64,000 nt of DNA from Siphonodentalium dalli (GCA_032622095.1 CP136067.1:200160052-200224051); one strand, 5' to 3'; counted from the first letter of the stretch, positions 23,946-36,635 are shown. A program made the numbers and translations. Notes: generated from the sequence alone by a model not told the origin.

Positions 23946-24475
23946 GAGAAATATCAACTCTTTGCAAGAACAATTACATTATTTTTGTCTGATGATTTCC
24001 AAATCATGAAGTAATGTGGATTAGCTGGATTATGAACTGACAGCGGGTAGAGTGGGTCGATTACAATATTACAATAAAAATTGGTGTGATTTCAATGTCA
24101 ACTCAACAGGCTCAGCTGCCCCAATTGAATTTCAACAATTGCGGCAGCCCTCTACTCCTTGTCCGATATGTGGTATAGGCCTGCACTCCCTGTCGCACCA
24201 CATCTCCACCAATGTGGCCTCATTTTTGTAAGTGCAAGAAGTTTGTAAACTATGCGCCATTTTTGAATGTTTTCTTTTCGTGGTATTTACAACATGACCA
24301 GTGCTACAGTGGTCATGTGACAGCTACGACCGCGCACATTGCCAAGGTCATGCCACGATTTTCCTGGTAAAATCAAACAGCGCTTGATTGCTATGATTTG
24401 GCTACGATATTGTCGTGCGCATGCGCATTGGATGCTTCCTCATGCGATATTCCCCACTTACGATTTTAATCGCAG
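23946..24475. other. No supported gene
   Basis: Non-coding sequence with short frames only. I see no clear repeat. Confidence 0.4.
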
Positions 24476-24905
24476 CGTGTGCGGTGTCACTTAGCCGGCC
24501 CAACCCGGTCTGCCGGGTGTCTCGGTCCTCTGTGCTTTGAACTCTTTCTCACTAAAATAATGGTGTGCTATTACATGAGCCGGGGCAACTCGGCAAACCG
24601 AGTTGTCCCATTCTGCCTAACCGGGACAACTGGGTTAGCGGGAACAGCTTGGCTTGCGTAACAGCGAGTCATCCCAACTAGCTGGGATGAAAGTCTGGAA
24701 CATAACACCATTTATCGTAACTTGATGTGACGTTAGCCAATAAAATGCTCGCATCGCGTGAGTGACGTTAAATAACTACCAAAGCCACTCAGTTATGGGC
24801 GTGCTGACATTATGTCGTGACGCGTGATTCAAAGACAGCTAGATGATTAACTAGTTGCGTGAACGTCAACCGAGTTGTCCCAGCTAACCGAGTTAGAAAA
24901 CAAGT
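24476..24905. repeat. Inverted CCGAGTTGTCCC motif cluster
   Basis: The segment contains GGGGCAACTCGG / CCGAGTTGTCCC as adjacent inverted halves (about 24582-24612). It has further copies AACCGGGACAACTGGG (about 24620) and AACCGAGTTGTCCCAGC (about 24868). It probably represents one or two small decayed foldback elements. Confidence 0.55.
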
Positions 24906-25499
24906 GAGGGTTTTGATTTGGTTGAGGGTGGCCGGAGAATATGGTAGCCTGATTTTGATGCAGCAAATTAGCACTTCTAGTTTATTATAAAAAAAACCCA
25001 GCCGGTTTGAGAGTATAATATATAGCTGAATACGGCTAGGTTAGCTGAATACAGCTATTGTAGCTGTATTCTCACCATTTGCCAGACCTGTTTATATGCC
25101 GTAATTTTCTGCCTATATGACCTTACCTGTTTGCGTCCGTGGGCATTAAGTAGACACAAGTGAGCTCAGTGGGCTTGCAGCATGTGCTAATTTCATAATT
25201 TTCAATAATTCTAAAATACGAATACATGTAATATTATTTTTTTTGCAATTCGTTGCATGATTAAAATAGGTCGTAAATATCGGGTCCATTCATTGAACGA
25301 TGCAGTTATGTTGATATACATATTGCATCATACAGCTGATGTTACCATCAAGTTATTATATTTAAAACAATAAATATTCAGTGGGTGGGGGTGGTATAAG
25401 TAACCCTTAGTAAGCCCATCTTTTTGTTATGTCTATGTTGTGACATAATTATCTTCATTTTGATTAAATGATTAATTAATGAAATATTATAAAACAGGT

Positions 25500-26800
25500 C
25501 TGGGTGATCCATTTGTGCTTAAGAATAAATGATAATGATTTGTGCTCATTTGTAAATAATTTGTGCTCAAGCGTAAATAATTTGTGCTCAAGAGTAAATA
25601 ATTTGCACTTTTGCGCAAATAAGGAATAACTGTGAAAATGCTTTCCTCTGACACACCTACTGACCTACATTTGGGAGTTCCTTCTCTTACAATTTAGTTA
25701 GACCGGTGTCAGAGAAGGTACTGACAGGAAGAATTTAGACAGATTGGTCTAGACTTTTTAGACCGATCGGTCTAATAAAGAACATTCGGTGGTTCACCCA
25801 TATGGGATGCGATTTTAACATGTGTACCTTATTTGCGCTTGAGCATAAATATGATCAACAATTTTTCGCTTCTAAAGTGTAAGTAATTTGTGGATGGCCT
25901 CCCATACACCTATTCACCTATACCTGATAAATTGCCATGAATCATGATAATTTTCAAACGGAATGACAATTTGTTATCAAATAAACTGTCAAATGTCTTT
26001 TTTCAACTTCAAGATTTTTTTTTTTTAATTTTATGTCTTATATATTGGCAAATTGTCAACATTCAATCTGTTTAGACTGATTGGCCAACAAATTTAGACA
26101 GATCGGTCTAAATAAAGATTGATTTTCAAAGAGGTTCACCCATATTGGTATGGGAGGCCAAATTCACATTTAATAGCTAATTATGCTTAAGCATATTCAG
26201 GGCTCAAAATAGATTTAATATAGAGAGAATCCAATTAGTCATAAAGCACTGAAAATTGAAAATTACACTTAAGCGCACTGCCATTACGCTGAAGCATAAT
26301 AGATGTTCATAGCATTATTACCTTACATATAATGATATCATCTAAGCTAGATATTTGTCAAAAGTTACTAGCATCAGGAATTGGCTGCATCCATTTCAGC
26401 TTAAGGGGAGTTTTCACATATATATAGAATATGAATTACGCTTAAGCGTAATGACATTGCGCTTAAGCATATATATATAACGACATTACGCTTAAGCTTA
26501 AATTATGCTTTGAAAAGCATAATGGAATTCTGAATTACGCTCAAGCATAATGGCTTAATGCATTACGCTTAAGCGTAATTGGCTATTAAATGTGAATTCG
26601 AACTCCCATACAATATGGGACATGGTTTTAATATTTACTTCTTATTTGCACATAAGCATAAATATGAAAATTATGATCCTTTTGTGCTAAAGCATAAATC
26701 AATTGCATTTAAGCATAAATAATTTGTATTTACGCGTAAGTGATTTAGTCTTAAGCGTAAATAAGGAATAAATGTAAAAGTACATGCCATTCCATATACA
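25500..26800. repeat. Second cluster of CTTAAG/CTCAAG palindromes
   Basis: More than a dozen copies of ATTACGCTTAAGCGTAAT-like or TTTGTGCTCAAGCGTAAA-like motifs lie across 1.3 kb, interspersed with AGACCGATCGGTCTA palindromes (about 25760 and 26105). The arrangement matches the 890-1315 cluster. It is non-coding. Confidence 0.75.
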
Positions 26801-27339
26801 TGACCTAAAGTTCTAAACCTGATAAGTTGCTGTGGACATGACCAATTTCAAACTGCATGACAAATGTTTATCAAATATACTGAGAAATTTCTTTTTCAAC
26901 TTGAAGTCTTTTTGATGAAAATTTGTTATGTCTTCAAGTTATCCATTGACAAAGGCATAATCTTATTTGTTGAGTTTGAAATGTTCTATCACTTCTCTAT
27001 CGTGTTGGTGCCCATATATGAGCTTGTGTGCTGATACAAAATACGCGTGAAGATTTCGTGTAAAGTTGAAGTCGAAACTGAAAGCATCCTATAATTAATA
27101 GTTAGTAGATACATAGATGTCAAGATTCCCGAAGATAAGATTGTCCGGCCATCGGGAAACATATATGTGATCACACATTGAACCAGTCGAAGTTATTTGC
27201 TGTGATTTTAACACTAGAATGTGTTTCAGTCGCTTCGAAATTAAATGGCGACCGCCAGCCTGGCCAGGTGTTACACGGAAACAGTAACGATAACTCTTGA
27301 AGACTATCAGTCAAAACCAATATATGGTATTGAACATGT

Positions 27340-27425
27340 CCTCAAAACCAAGGGATTCAGATTTGGTTTTGATCAAAACCAAGGGAATCAGATTGGGTAT
27401 TGATCAATACCAATAAAAACCGAAT
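27340..27425. repeat. GGTTTTGATCAAAACC repeat, small outlying copy
   Basis: Three motif copies, one of them changed symmetrically on both halves (GGTATTGATCAATACC), which keeps the palindrome intact. It is related to the satellite at 19319-19680. Confidence 0.7.
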
Positions 27426-28298
27426 ATATTGTCAGTGTACGTTGAAACGTTGCAGAGGACAACGGCATGAAACCAATTTAATGTTTTCATTTTATCGTTT
27501 TCCGAAGAAACATGTTCATAAAAAGGATTTGAATACGAACAGAATCTAGAGATCGGAATGTTTCCGATACTGTTTTAGGAATTATTTGTTATATTTATTT
27601 GTTTCTTTCCTGTTTCGATCGATTCAAAGGTAACTTAGTATATGATTACAGTCATTTCGAGGCAACATTTGCGGATATTCGAATCGAGTGCCGACAATGC
27701 ATATATATTTTGTGCTTGTTGAAATGTCAGTGAGTAAACATATTTTCAAGAGTACTGTATGTTGGCGAATTTCAGGGTATACTGTATCTGTTTGAATGTC
27801 AGTTTTAGTGTATAATTTGCAAGAAAACCATGATTTATAACTCATGACAATTTATGCGAATACTATAGATGAATAATAAAGATGTATACGTATTTTAAGA
27901 CAAACGGAATTAATGCCATCGATTGTGCACGAAAAAGATAAGTCCAAATCTATAAATCACTGTAAAGTGTTCATTCGTGGGCACCTTATATACATTATAT
28001 TTGTACTAAATTTAGGAGAATCGGCGTTTTGCAGCTATTATTTTCACATATGCTAATGAAATTTTCGCTAGCGATTTGTTTATAAAAATAGCCATACCTT
28101 GCTGTCACGTGCTGTCTATTTCTCACCTCTAACACAGAAGAGCTTTCTGGCTACCCTATTTTATAATCGCAGTGACCGATGGGTTGTCTGTACACAATTG
28201 AAATGTACCGCCTGCCAGTTTCGCCAAATTGGACTTACAATACCTGCTTACCGCTTCGAGTTCTCTCCGCGTCGCACTCTTTCTGGCGTCTGAAGCCG
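27426..28298. other. No supported gene
   Basis: AT-rich, with frames no longer than about 73 codons and without recognisable motifs. Confidence 0.45.
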
Positions 28299-28299
28299 A

Positions 28300-29335
28300 C
28301 TACATTCGTATAACATCGGAACTGTCTACCTCTTCCAGGTAACCGCCATACCCCGTAAATGAGGCATCTGTGTAAACACTTCCATTGTACACTTCTATGC
28401 TAGATTTGACTAAATCGCGACCGTTAAACTGTTTTATGTTTTCCAGCCGATATGTTAGTTCGATTATTGCATCATCGGTGAAAAACAGTGGTGAATTCCA
28501 ACTGTTCTTGCGCGCTTGGCATTTTTGTAAATGACGCTGATGCAAATTTAATAGTGCATCTAAAGCCCCGGTCATTGAAATCAATTCACCTAGAACTCTG
28601 GCCAAAATTTGGGCTGGAACAATTTTGTTTAATATGTGTATACTTTCCAATAATGCTTACAAGCATGTTATGAACCGTTTCATTCTCACTCGGGACACAT
28701 AAACCCGACCCTCTGTGAAATTCCAATTCAAACCAAGCCATTTCGTTTGAACTGCGGGGACTCAATGGCATTTAGTTTCAGACACTTTAAATCCAAATCT
28801 GGACAAATCACTTTACACTATTTTGCTCACTTCCAACGCTTGGTCAAAATCAGGAGCCCCTGCAATGCCATTGTCCAAAAACATGACCACCTTTATACCC
28901 TGTGCTCGCCAGTATTTTATCATGACCCTGGTAACCTTGGTGAATATATGACCAGCACAGGAATTCCAAATGATAAAACATTAAACGTGAAGTAAATATC
29001 AGTACCTTTATATGACCATTTGAACAGAAGATAACGTCTGTACCTTTCGTTTATAAAGACGTGACGATATGCGCTAAATAAATATATTACGCAATCACCC
29101 ACTTTGAAAAGTTCGTGAGCTACGGAACTCTCTTCATTCAAAACGACTTTTGGAATTGTTTCACTGATCGAAATGCACCCTTCTGTCAGCAGCCGTTAGA
29201 TTTCTTGCTCTACACACTGCGTATTATTCAACGCCCATTTGTTATTTGCTAGATTAGCTGATCCAGGATCGGCTACAAATGGAATTCTCTATCCATGTAA
29301 AATAACTTGCAAAATGTCCACATGCTACGCTTTTT
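28300..29335 (-). pseudogene. DIRS-like reverse transcriptase / RNase H remnant
   Basis: On the minus strand and across several frames, the RT blocks appear in order: IPFVADPGSANL and CVEQEI (about 29290-29200), the SAYRHVFINERYRRYLLFKW palm block (about 29080), a VMFLDNG block at about 28880-28865, and WLGLNWNFTEGRVYV (about 28740). The DIRS-type connection follows, VPAQILARVLGELISM (about 28620-28570), then RNase H with VYTDASFTGYGGYL (about 28370-28325). The catalytic pair is FLDN: the second Asp codon is replaced by Asn (28870-28872). Stops and frameshifts are frequent. The VARVLG..ISM and TDAS.TGYGGY signatures are typical of DIRS/YR retrotransposons. Gag-like remains lie just upstream. 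Confidence 0.8.
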
Positions 29336-29784
29336 CGCGCTGTCTCTGCAGGTTTTAACTGCGAAGAACCATCACATTGCTCCTGAACAATGAATTAAAC
29401 GAACCGATCGCGTCAGGTGAGTTAATGTCAGACAGCTGTCACTGGGCCAAATGATAACTGCTTATGCAAGGCGAACCGATCGCACATGTTCATGATGTTT
29501 GTTGGATTTATTTATTTGAACTGATATCGCTAATTTTACTTGCAATGCATAGTCGTTTATTTGAACGATACTGTGTGCTTTTTTCAGCATACTTTCGGTA
29601 ATATCGTGTCGTCCTAATCTACCGGGTAGATTTAATACATTAAGTATACTTAACTGCAGCTTCTGGGGGAAGATCGTCTTTCAGCGCTGACATAATGAAT
29701 CATTTCTCCAGTGACCTGGGAGTCAACACGCACCCTGGGTTCTTTACGGCGTGTTGTGTGTTGAGTTGTGTGTCGCCTGTGACG

Positions 29785-30187
29785 TCAGAACAGATCCCGA
29801 CGTGGATGGAACTTGGTAAGGCACAAATCGCCGTGGCTTCTTGCTGATTTCACGCGCCTTAAAACGTTCTTCTGTGCTCGAGACACCGCCTTCACGATCC
29901 GTTTCTCGTCGTCAGAATTTTCGGCTTGTTGATGTGTCTCACACTCGTCGACTACGGCCCATCCGTGATCTGAAGCATCTGCGAGCTTTATCAGCTTCTG
30001 TCTGTGTTCTATAATATCCAAAACCTGCATCAATTGAAGTTACCGCTTTTTCTGGGTTCTCGGGTTCACGATTCAGATGTGATTTGGCTTCCTTCAACTT
30101 TACTTGGACGTCGTGGTACACTTTGTATTGCTCCTCGTTGCCTCTCTTGTTGAATTTATAAGAGTCCCTGTAGTTCAAAGCGTCCAT
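29785..30187 (-). pseudogene. DIRS-like gag fragment
   Basis: Two overlapping frames (30187-29939 and 30033-29785) join into one protein region. The first is charged and helical, with NYRDSYKFNKRGNEEQY. The second has HRQKLIKLADASDHGW and DDEKRIVKAVSRAQK. The RQKLI..AD.S..GW...(E/D).Y..-DDEKR pattern is a familiar signature of ORF1 proteins found next to DIRS-type RT and tyrosine recombinases in invertebrates. One frameshift near 30010 separates the halves. It lies directly upstream, in minus-strand sense, of the RT at 28300-29335. Confidence 0.65.
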
Positions 30188-31522
30188 TTGATGTTGAGAA
30201 ATATCTTCTGATGGTCGACAATACTTGTTTTAAACTCTTTGAGTTGCGCCGTTGGCATGGCTCCAATTTCCGCAGTTAAAGTCGCGGAATGAGTAGCTAT
30301 TGTAGTGTCTTTAGGATTACATGTAATTCTCCCCAGGAATAATGTTCAGTCAGTGTGTCCACACAGAGGGGTTAAACAGCTTCATGTCTACTGTAATGAT
30401 TTGGTCCAGATCTGGTCCAGTAATCTGGGACAAGTAGCAATCAGCTTGTCCCACCTGGTTTAGCATAGATTGGGGATTATAATCTTCCTGAGTGTGGCAC
30501 AAGCTTGCCCGGGCATCTAATCCACTGAGTGGGGTCACATGTTTTGGGGCATATTAACATTGGCTGGTAACATTAAGTCAGTTGGAAATCAGATCTCTTA
30601 TAGGAAACATGTTACTTAATATTGACTGGATACAGATGAAGAACAAGCGCTGGCCAAGAAGGCAAGATTGACTTGGTTGTTCTACCCAGTAACAGGTACG
30701 GTAACTAAACTATAAGACATCTCAAGGTTTTGGTGCGGCAAGATGCTACACTACTGCCTATTTTCTGTTCCAGCACCATATCCATATGATCGAAAATTTG
30801 TTCTTCAGCCATTGTCAGATCGCGAAATTCGAGAAAAATTTGATGTGGAACCATGCACTGAAAGCTAACTGGCTAAAATGATCTTTTTCACTCACAACAC
30901 CTAAAGCATAAACCCATCTATATTGTAATACTGCTCACTCATAATTAACCTTGACAACTCGTGCAGTCACCGAACGTGCACTCAACACATTTCGGTGACC
31001 ATTCAATTGTAATCACTCGTATCCATATAGACAAAAGTCTTAATACTATTCTTTCGAAACGTACAAAACTATTATTTTCGTGTATAGCGTTTTGGCAAAA
31101 CAAATGGGGGGGCAATATATTCTGGGTGAGACTCTAGCAGGTTTTACTAAATATAGGGGAAACAATATATTTATAGAGCAAATATAACTTTCTTGGGTAG
31201 CTGGTAACCAACACATGGATTCAATCTATATTTGAACTAATATAAAGTATCAACAAGGTTTTGTACTAGTAGTACAATGTATTTCAATATCAAAATACGT
31301 ATTTATTGGAATCAAATACATCATATTGTGCTAATTATGTAGAAACAGTGAGTAACTTGTCCACATATCTGCCATCATTCCTTGCAACCATGAGGTGGGT
31401 GTGCTGCTATCAGGAAAATTAGCAACTTAGAGCAACTTGTACAACTACACAGCTGTCATAATTCCTACCAACCATGAGATGGCTTTTGATACTGGCATTA
31501 TATTGACGATTGCGATTGTTCT
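30188..31522. other. No supported gene
   Basis: Short frames without motifs. Part of 30.19-30.35 kb could be the 5' end of the DIRS-like element, but I see no terminal repeats. Confidence 0.4.
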
Positions 31523-32097
31523 TGTGGCAGCAGGGGGGGGGGGGGGGGGGGGGGGGTCGGAAAAACTTTTCAGGCACGTATGGCATTTTTTCCCTTTCAA
31601 TAATTTTTTGTACCCACCCACCCCCACCGCCAATGTTTTTTTTCCGTTTTCGGCAGTTTTTTTCCGACCATTTTTTTACACCCACCCCCCTTTTAACACT
31701 AAAACAGAAATTTGCGGGGGGAAATTCATTGTAAAGAGCTGTATATGAATTTCTGTGCATACTATTTATCATGGATGTTAACATGGACATGTAAATAGGA
31801 ATGAGTCATTTTGAGGTCATTCGGCCAAAAAAACATGGCTGCCAGCGGCCATCTTGGATTTCAAAATTTGCAACAAAATACAACACGATAACTGCCTGCA
31901 GTCTGTTTACCAGTTAGAATTACATTATTTCTCTCATTCAAAGTGGTTTTGAAGCCCAACTCATTGCCAAAACACTAAAAAAACAAGCAGGACATTTTTT
32001 TTAGTTGTGGGAAAAATTGCTTGTTGGTGGCTTTGACCACCCACCGACCCCGGCATACGTGCTGGAATTTTTTGTTCACCCCCCCCCCCTGGTGGCA
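31523..32097. mobile_element. TIR repeat copy 2 (uninterrupted) with poly-G/poly-C ends
   Basis: Begins near GGCAGCAGGGGGG and ends near CCCCCCTGGTGGCAG, so the outer ends are imperfect inverted repeats followed by long homopolymer runs (24 G at about 31533). Its body aligns with 23180-23945 minus the nested TTAA element. No coding capacity. The G and C runs may be miscounted in the assembly. Confidence 0.7.
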
Positions 32098-32450
32098 GGA
32101 TGTATTATCGTAGATTTGGTTATCAATGTCTATATAATTATACCAACTGTAATATGTTTGAAGGATTGAATGTGAATTGAAATACTTTCAGAAACAGACA
32201 GGTGTAAATGTATATAACCAACTTAATTATCAACGTTTAATATAAGAAATGTGCTAATATGCGGACAGTGAAGTCTTGGATGTCTTGCAATGTACAGGTT
32301 GATTGTGTTCTACTTGAAAATGCTATCAATATGCCCACATACTGTATACACACTTGGCTTCTCTATTGGCATTTTAGAGTAATTGATCATACGAGAATCA
32401 GTCCTTATCCATCTCTGCACCGAATCCCACCGATACCTTTTTTATATAAT
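32098..32450. other. No supported gene
   Basis: Unremarkable AT-rich DNA between two repeat blocks. Confidence 0.4.
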
Positions 32451-33238
32451 ACTAGCAGGTTAGCCCGCCACTGGCGGCAATCGTCAGAAACATGACAATT
32501 TTTAATTTTTTAATTAATTTTTGTAATTAATTTTTGTAATTAATTTTTTAATTAATTTTTTGGCTTTTCAATGAGTTAATTGTGCCTTTTTAATTTACTG
32601 GCTTTTTAAATAATTTTTTTTAATAATTTTTTAATTTAATTTTTTGTTTTTCATTAATTTTTTGTTTTTCAATTTGACCCGACTTGACCTTGAATTTATC
32701 AGTTTCAATGTCAAGGTCAGTTTCGGGTAACAATTTAACCCGTCCGTGACACTTCCCGTAGGTAGCAAGTTTGAGCTCAATCGGTTCGAGTCTATAAAGG
32801 ACACACACATATATATCATTTGTGGGTACCCGTTCCAAAGTGAAGATCACCTTGGGCGGAAAAACTGACCCGATGAAAATGTCTCCCGTTCCTAAGTACG
32901 TAAGAATCACACACATGAGCGAGTTCCATTTCGAGCGATAACGTAAACAAAGCCGTATGCGAAAGCCGAAGGAATAAAGAGCGTTAACCGGTTAACGAAC
33001 CCAAAATATGGAAGATATAAGGAGTGTTTAGCGTTATCGCGTTAAGCACTCCCGGTCAATGACGACGAATGGGGAGTTGATAAGGGGTGAAGGAGTCGTC
33101 ACACGGGCTCGCGAATGATCCGTCGACCATTCCCGTGGCTTTTTACCCTTATATAGGAAGTTTGAGGTCAATCGGTCGAGCCGTTTTCGAGTTTATAAAG
33201 GACACACACATATACGGAAGTCTCAAAATATATAGTAG
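32451..33238 (+). mobile_element. Hairpin-headed retroposon, unit A
   Basis: The head ACTAGCAGGTTAGCCCGCC contains a small stem (CCGC..GCGG). The body has low-complexity TTAATTTTT and TTGACC-rich parts. Near the 3' end come AGTTTGAGGTCAATCGGTCG and CCGTTTTCGAG, then (CA)n and the tail TCAAAATATATAGTAG directly abutting the next ACTAGC head. No coding capacity. The pattern of a conserved head, a 'CGAAATCGGTCNAGCCGTTTTCGAG' block, a CA-rich tract and a TATATA tail recurs in many units here. It resembles short retroposons common in invertebrate genomes. Confidence 0.65.
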
Positions 33239-34137
33239 ACTAGCAGGTTTGTCCGCCATTGACGTGGTTGGTCAGAAACATGACATTTTAAACATTATTT
33301 TTATTCAATGAGTTAATGCTGCCTTTTTAATTTTTGAATTTAATTTTTTTTTTCAATGAGTTAATTCTGCCTTTTTAATGAAGAGAAATTATGGTACCCG
33401 TCCCTAAACGAGGTATGATTTAAGGTACATCTTATTCTGCTTTTTTAATTTTTTAATTTAATTATTTGTTTTTCAATGAGTTAATTCTGTCTTTTTAATC
33501 AAGGGAAATGATGGTACCCGTCAATAGGGCGGAAAAGCTGACTCGATGAAATTATCCCCCTTCCTAAGAACGACAGACATAAGAATCACACAACACGCAT
33601 TTTTTGTTTTTCAATGAGTTATTTCTGCCTTTTTAATCAAGATCAATTATGGTACCCGTCCCTAAAAGAGGTATGATTCGATGAAAATCTCCCGCGTTCG
33701 TAGGAATGACAGGCATAAGAATCACACGACACGCATTTGTTGTTTTCCAATGAGTTAATTATGCCCTTTTAATCAAGATAAATGCATTCCGCCGTTCCGG
33801 TGCGTTTTGCATCCGTAGTTTCATACGCATAGGTGACCGTTTAGCAACGCCGATGGCAATAAAGAGCGTTACTCTGTTAACGCCAAATTTTGTCAATATA
33901 AAGAGCGTGACTGCCTTAACCCCCCCCCCCGCAGTGCCGAGGACAGTGATTTTGATGATTGGGAGTGGAGAATGAGTGCTCCGAGCTTCTCCAAAACGCC
34001 GCGACGACGATTCCCGTGGGTTTGTACCCTTAGGTGGGAAGTTTGAGCCTAATCGAGCAAGCTGTTTTCGAGTCTATAGAGGACAAATATACACACACAC
34101 ACATATATATATACGTAGTTCTCAAAATATATAGTAG
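33239..34137 (+). mobile_element. Hairpin-headed retroposon, unit B
   Basis: The head is ACTAGCAGGTTTGTCCGCC. The interior has three copies of a TTTTTCAATGAGTTAATTCTGCC-type block (partial sequence TTCAATGAGTTAATTCTG) with ATGGTACCCGTC. The tail is CTCAAAATATATAGTAG. It is linked head-to-tail with units A and C. Confidence 0.6.
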
Positions 34138-35197
34138 ACTAGCATGTTAGCCCGCCATTGGCGGCATTCGTCCCATGACTTTGTTCGAAAAAGCAATTGC
34201 AACAGCTCCCGAGACACTTGTGCTGCATTTGCACCAAATTTCGTCGAAATCAGCAAGTTTTACCCGATTTGACATTGAATTGATTATTTTGTAGGTTAAG
34301 GTCAGTAATGGTCATGATTTGACCCGTCAAAAACACTCCCCGGACAAAAGTTTTACCCCATTTGACCTTGAATTGACCAGTTTGAAGGTCAATGTCACGT
34401 CGGGGGTCACGATTTGACCCGTCCGTGATACTTTCGGGACAAAAGTACCCATAGGTAGCAAGTTTGGGCTCAATCGGTTGACCCGTCCCGAGTTGACCAT
34501 TTTGCTTCGATAGAATGTTCATGGGACGAATGCCGCCAGTGGCGTAATATTAAATTTTAACATAGGATTTCGCATTCAAATCGATTTATGCCGATAAAAC
34601 TATTATTTTTTTTAATTTTCAAGCTGAGACTTCGTGTTTCTGCGTGTAATACTTATATGTTCTTAAATGAAACAGTCCAACACGTAATTATGTTTTAGAT
34701 GGAAGAAATTAAAAATTTTCGATGCTAAATTTTAACACAGGATTTCCCATTAAAATTGATTTATGTCGATAAAACTCTTATTTTTCAAAATATTAAGCTG
34801 AGACTTGGTGTGTCTGTGTGTAATACTTAAATATTCTTAAAATGACAGAGTCCAACACGTAATTATGTTTTTGATGAAAGAAATTAAATTTTTTCGATGC
34901 TAAATTTCGAGCGATAACGTTGCGTTGAATTGTAAACAAACGCTCTTTTATAGCGACGCGTCATATACAAACGCTCATTAAATTATCACGTGATTAACCC
35001 CCGCAGTGCCGTTTTTTGTGATTGGGAGTTGAGAATGAGTGCTCAGAGCTTCTCCAAAACGCCGCGACGACGATTCCGTGGTTTTTTACTCTTAGATGGG
35101 AAGTTTGAGCTCAATCGAGCCTGCCGTTTTCGATTCTATAGAGGACAAATATACAAACATATATATTTATATACGGAGTTATCAAAATATATAGTAG
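34138..35197 (+). mobile_element. Hairpin-headed retroposon, unit C, with internal rearrangement
   Basis: The head is ACTAGCATGTTAGCCCGCC, followed by ATTGGCGGCATTCGTCCCATG. An inverted copy of this head lies at about 34515-34548 (CATGGGACGAATGCCGCC). The first 410 bp is therefore itself bounded by inverted repeats. A tandem duplication follows (34546-34905), then the usual 3' block (TTGAGCTCAATCGAGCC...CCGTTTTCGA) and the tail ATCAAAATATATAGTAG. Confidence 0.6.
34546..34905. repeat. Two tandem copies of a unit of about 181 bp
   Basis: Copies begin near 34546 and 34728. Both contain GATTTCNCATTNAAAT, GAGACTT(C/G)GTGT and CAGAGTCCAACACGTAATTATG-like blocks (GTCCAACACGTAATTATG). Identity is roughly 85-90 percent by eye. 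No coding capacity. Confidence 0.8.
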
Positions 35198-36635
35198 ACT
35201 AGCTGGGTACCCGTCCTAACGGGGAGAGTCGTTGTGCTTTTGTTTTACACCAACACCCCAAAAATGGTGGAAATCAGCCCAGCGGATACCTAGATACAGA
35301 TTCAAGGTCATTTGAAAGGTCAAGGTAACTCTGGGTGGGACGAAAGTTATTGGCATCCCCATCTACACCAACACCACAAAAATGATGGAAATCGGCCCAG
35401 CGGATCCCGAGATTCGGGTTTAAGGTCATTTGAAAGGTCAAGGTCATGTTGAAAATGTTTGGCTACCCGAACTATCCCTACCTACGAAATTTTATCCCGA
35501 TCGTGCCATCGGATTCCGAGACACAGAGTCAATGTTATTTGAATGTGAAGGTCACACCACACGGGCATCTGGGCGGGACGAAATTTGTTGGCATCCCCAT
35601 CTACACCAACACCCCGAAAATGGTGGAAATACGGGTTCAAGGTCATTTGAAAGATCAAGGTCACACCGCACGGGCATCCGGTGTGGCGAAATTGCTCAGC
35701 TCCTCAAACTACCCGTTTCCACCAAATTCGGTGGAAATCGGCTCAGTGGATCCCGAGATATGACTTCAAGGTCACTAGAAGATCAAGATGACCCTATGTA
35801 TCAAATTTCGTCCGTAAAAATCCGCCAGTTTTACCCGATTTGATTTCCACTCGAGTAGATAAACGCTCTTTGATAGCGACGCCTCATATACACACGCTCA
35901 TTAATTATCAAGCTTCAAAAGAATCCAGTTAACCAATTTCAATGTAAATAAACCAAACGTGTAGCCAAGAAACCGCTAAGATCTGTTATACGGCTTTAAC
36001 CAAAATTTCGGCCATTCTGGAAGCCATCTCAGGTAAATGGATCTGATTCGAGAGCTAGACAATGGATTCGCTCCATTTTATACTTGGATGAGATTCCAGA
36101 CCATAGCGATGATGATATTTAGCTAACTTTTACCCAGCACCTAACTCTACACGACTTCGCACTAAGTGAGGTGTGGAAAATAATAGCATAAAAATATTAA
36201 TGTATCCAAAATTGACTTAAGAATATCAGCTGTAACAAAAATGTATATATCCGAAATTGTAAATGCTATATTTTGGGAGGGAGCCGGCAGAAATTGTAAA
36301 TGCTATATTTTGGGAGGGAGCCGGCAAATGCCGTATTTTCACTCAAGTAGATACACGATTCTGAATAGCCTGCACTGTTACGTTCGACGACGTTGTGCTG
36401 TTTATGTTGTGTGAGTTTAGAGTTGTCATTCCTGCATCGGGTCACAATCACGCCGTGCCAAGGAATCTAGCACTGGGGAGTGGTCAAGGTCACGCCGCAT
36501 GGGCAAATGGATGGGCCCATGTTAGTCCTCGGATCGAATTACGTGTTCGTACCAAGTTTCGTCGAAATCGGTTAAGCCGTTTTCGAGTCCATCGCGGCCA
36601 CACAGACACACAGACTTTCCTCAAATATATAATAG
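35198..36635 (+). mobile_element. Hairpin-headed retroposon, unit D
   Basis: The head ACTAGCTGGGTACCCGTCC pairs as CCCGT..ACGGG. The body holds several TCATTTGAAAGGTCAAGGTCA-type repeats (for example TTCAAGGTCA). The 3' end has ACCAAGTTTCGTCGAAATCGG, CCGTTTTCGAGTCCATCGCG, a CACAGACACACAG tract and the tail TCAAATATATAATAG. The 35430-35843 open frame follows the repeat and is not considered a gene. Confidence 0.6.

Noticed and set aside
31437..31748. Gly- or Pro-rich frames across 31.4-31.8 kb
   Set aside because: They translate G/C homopolymer runs at the end of a TIR repeat.
35430..35843. A 137-codon plus-strand frame
   Set aside because: It lies wholly within repeated TCAAGGTCA-type retroposon units and shows no domain.
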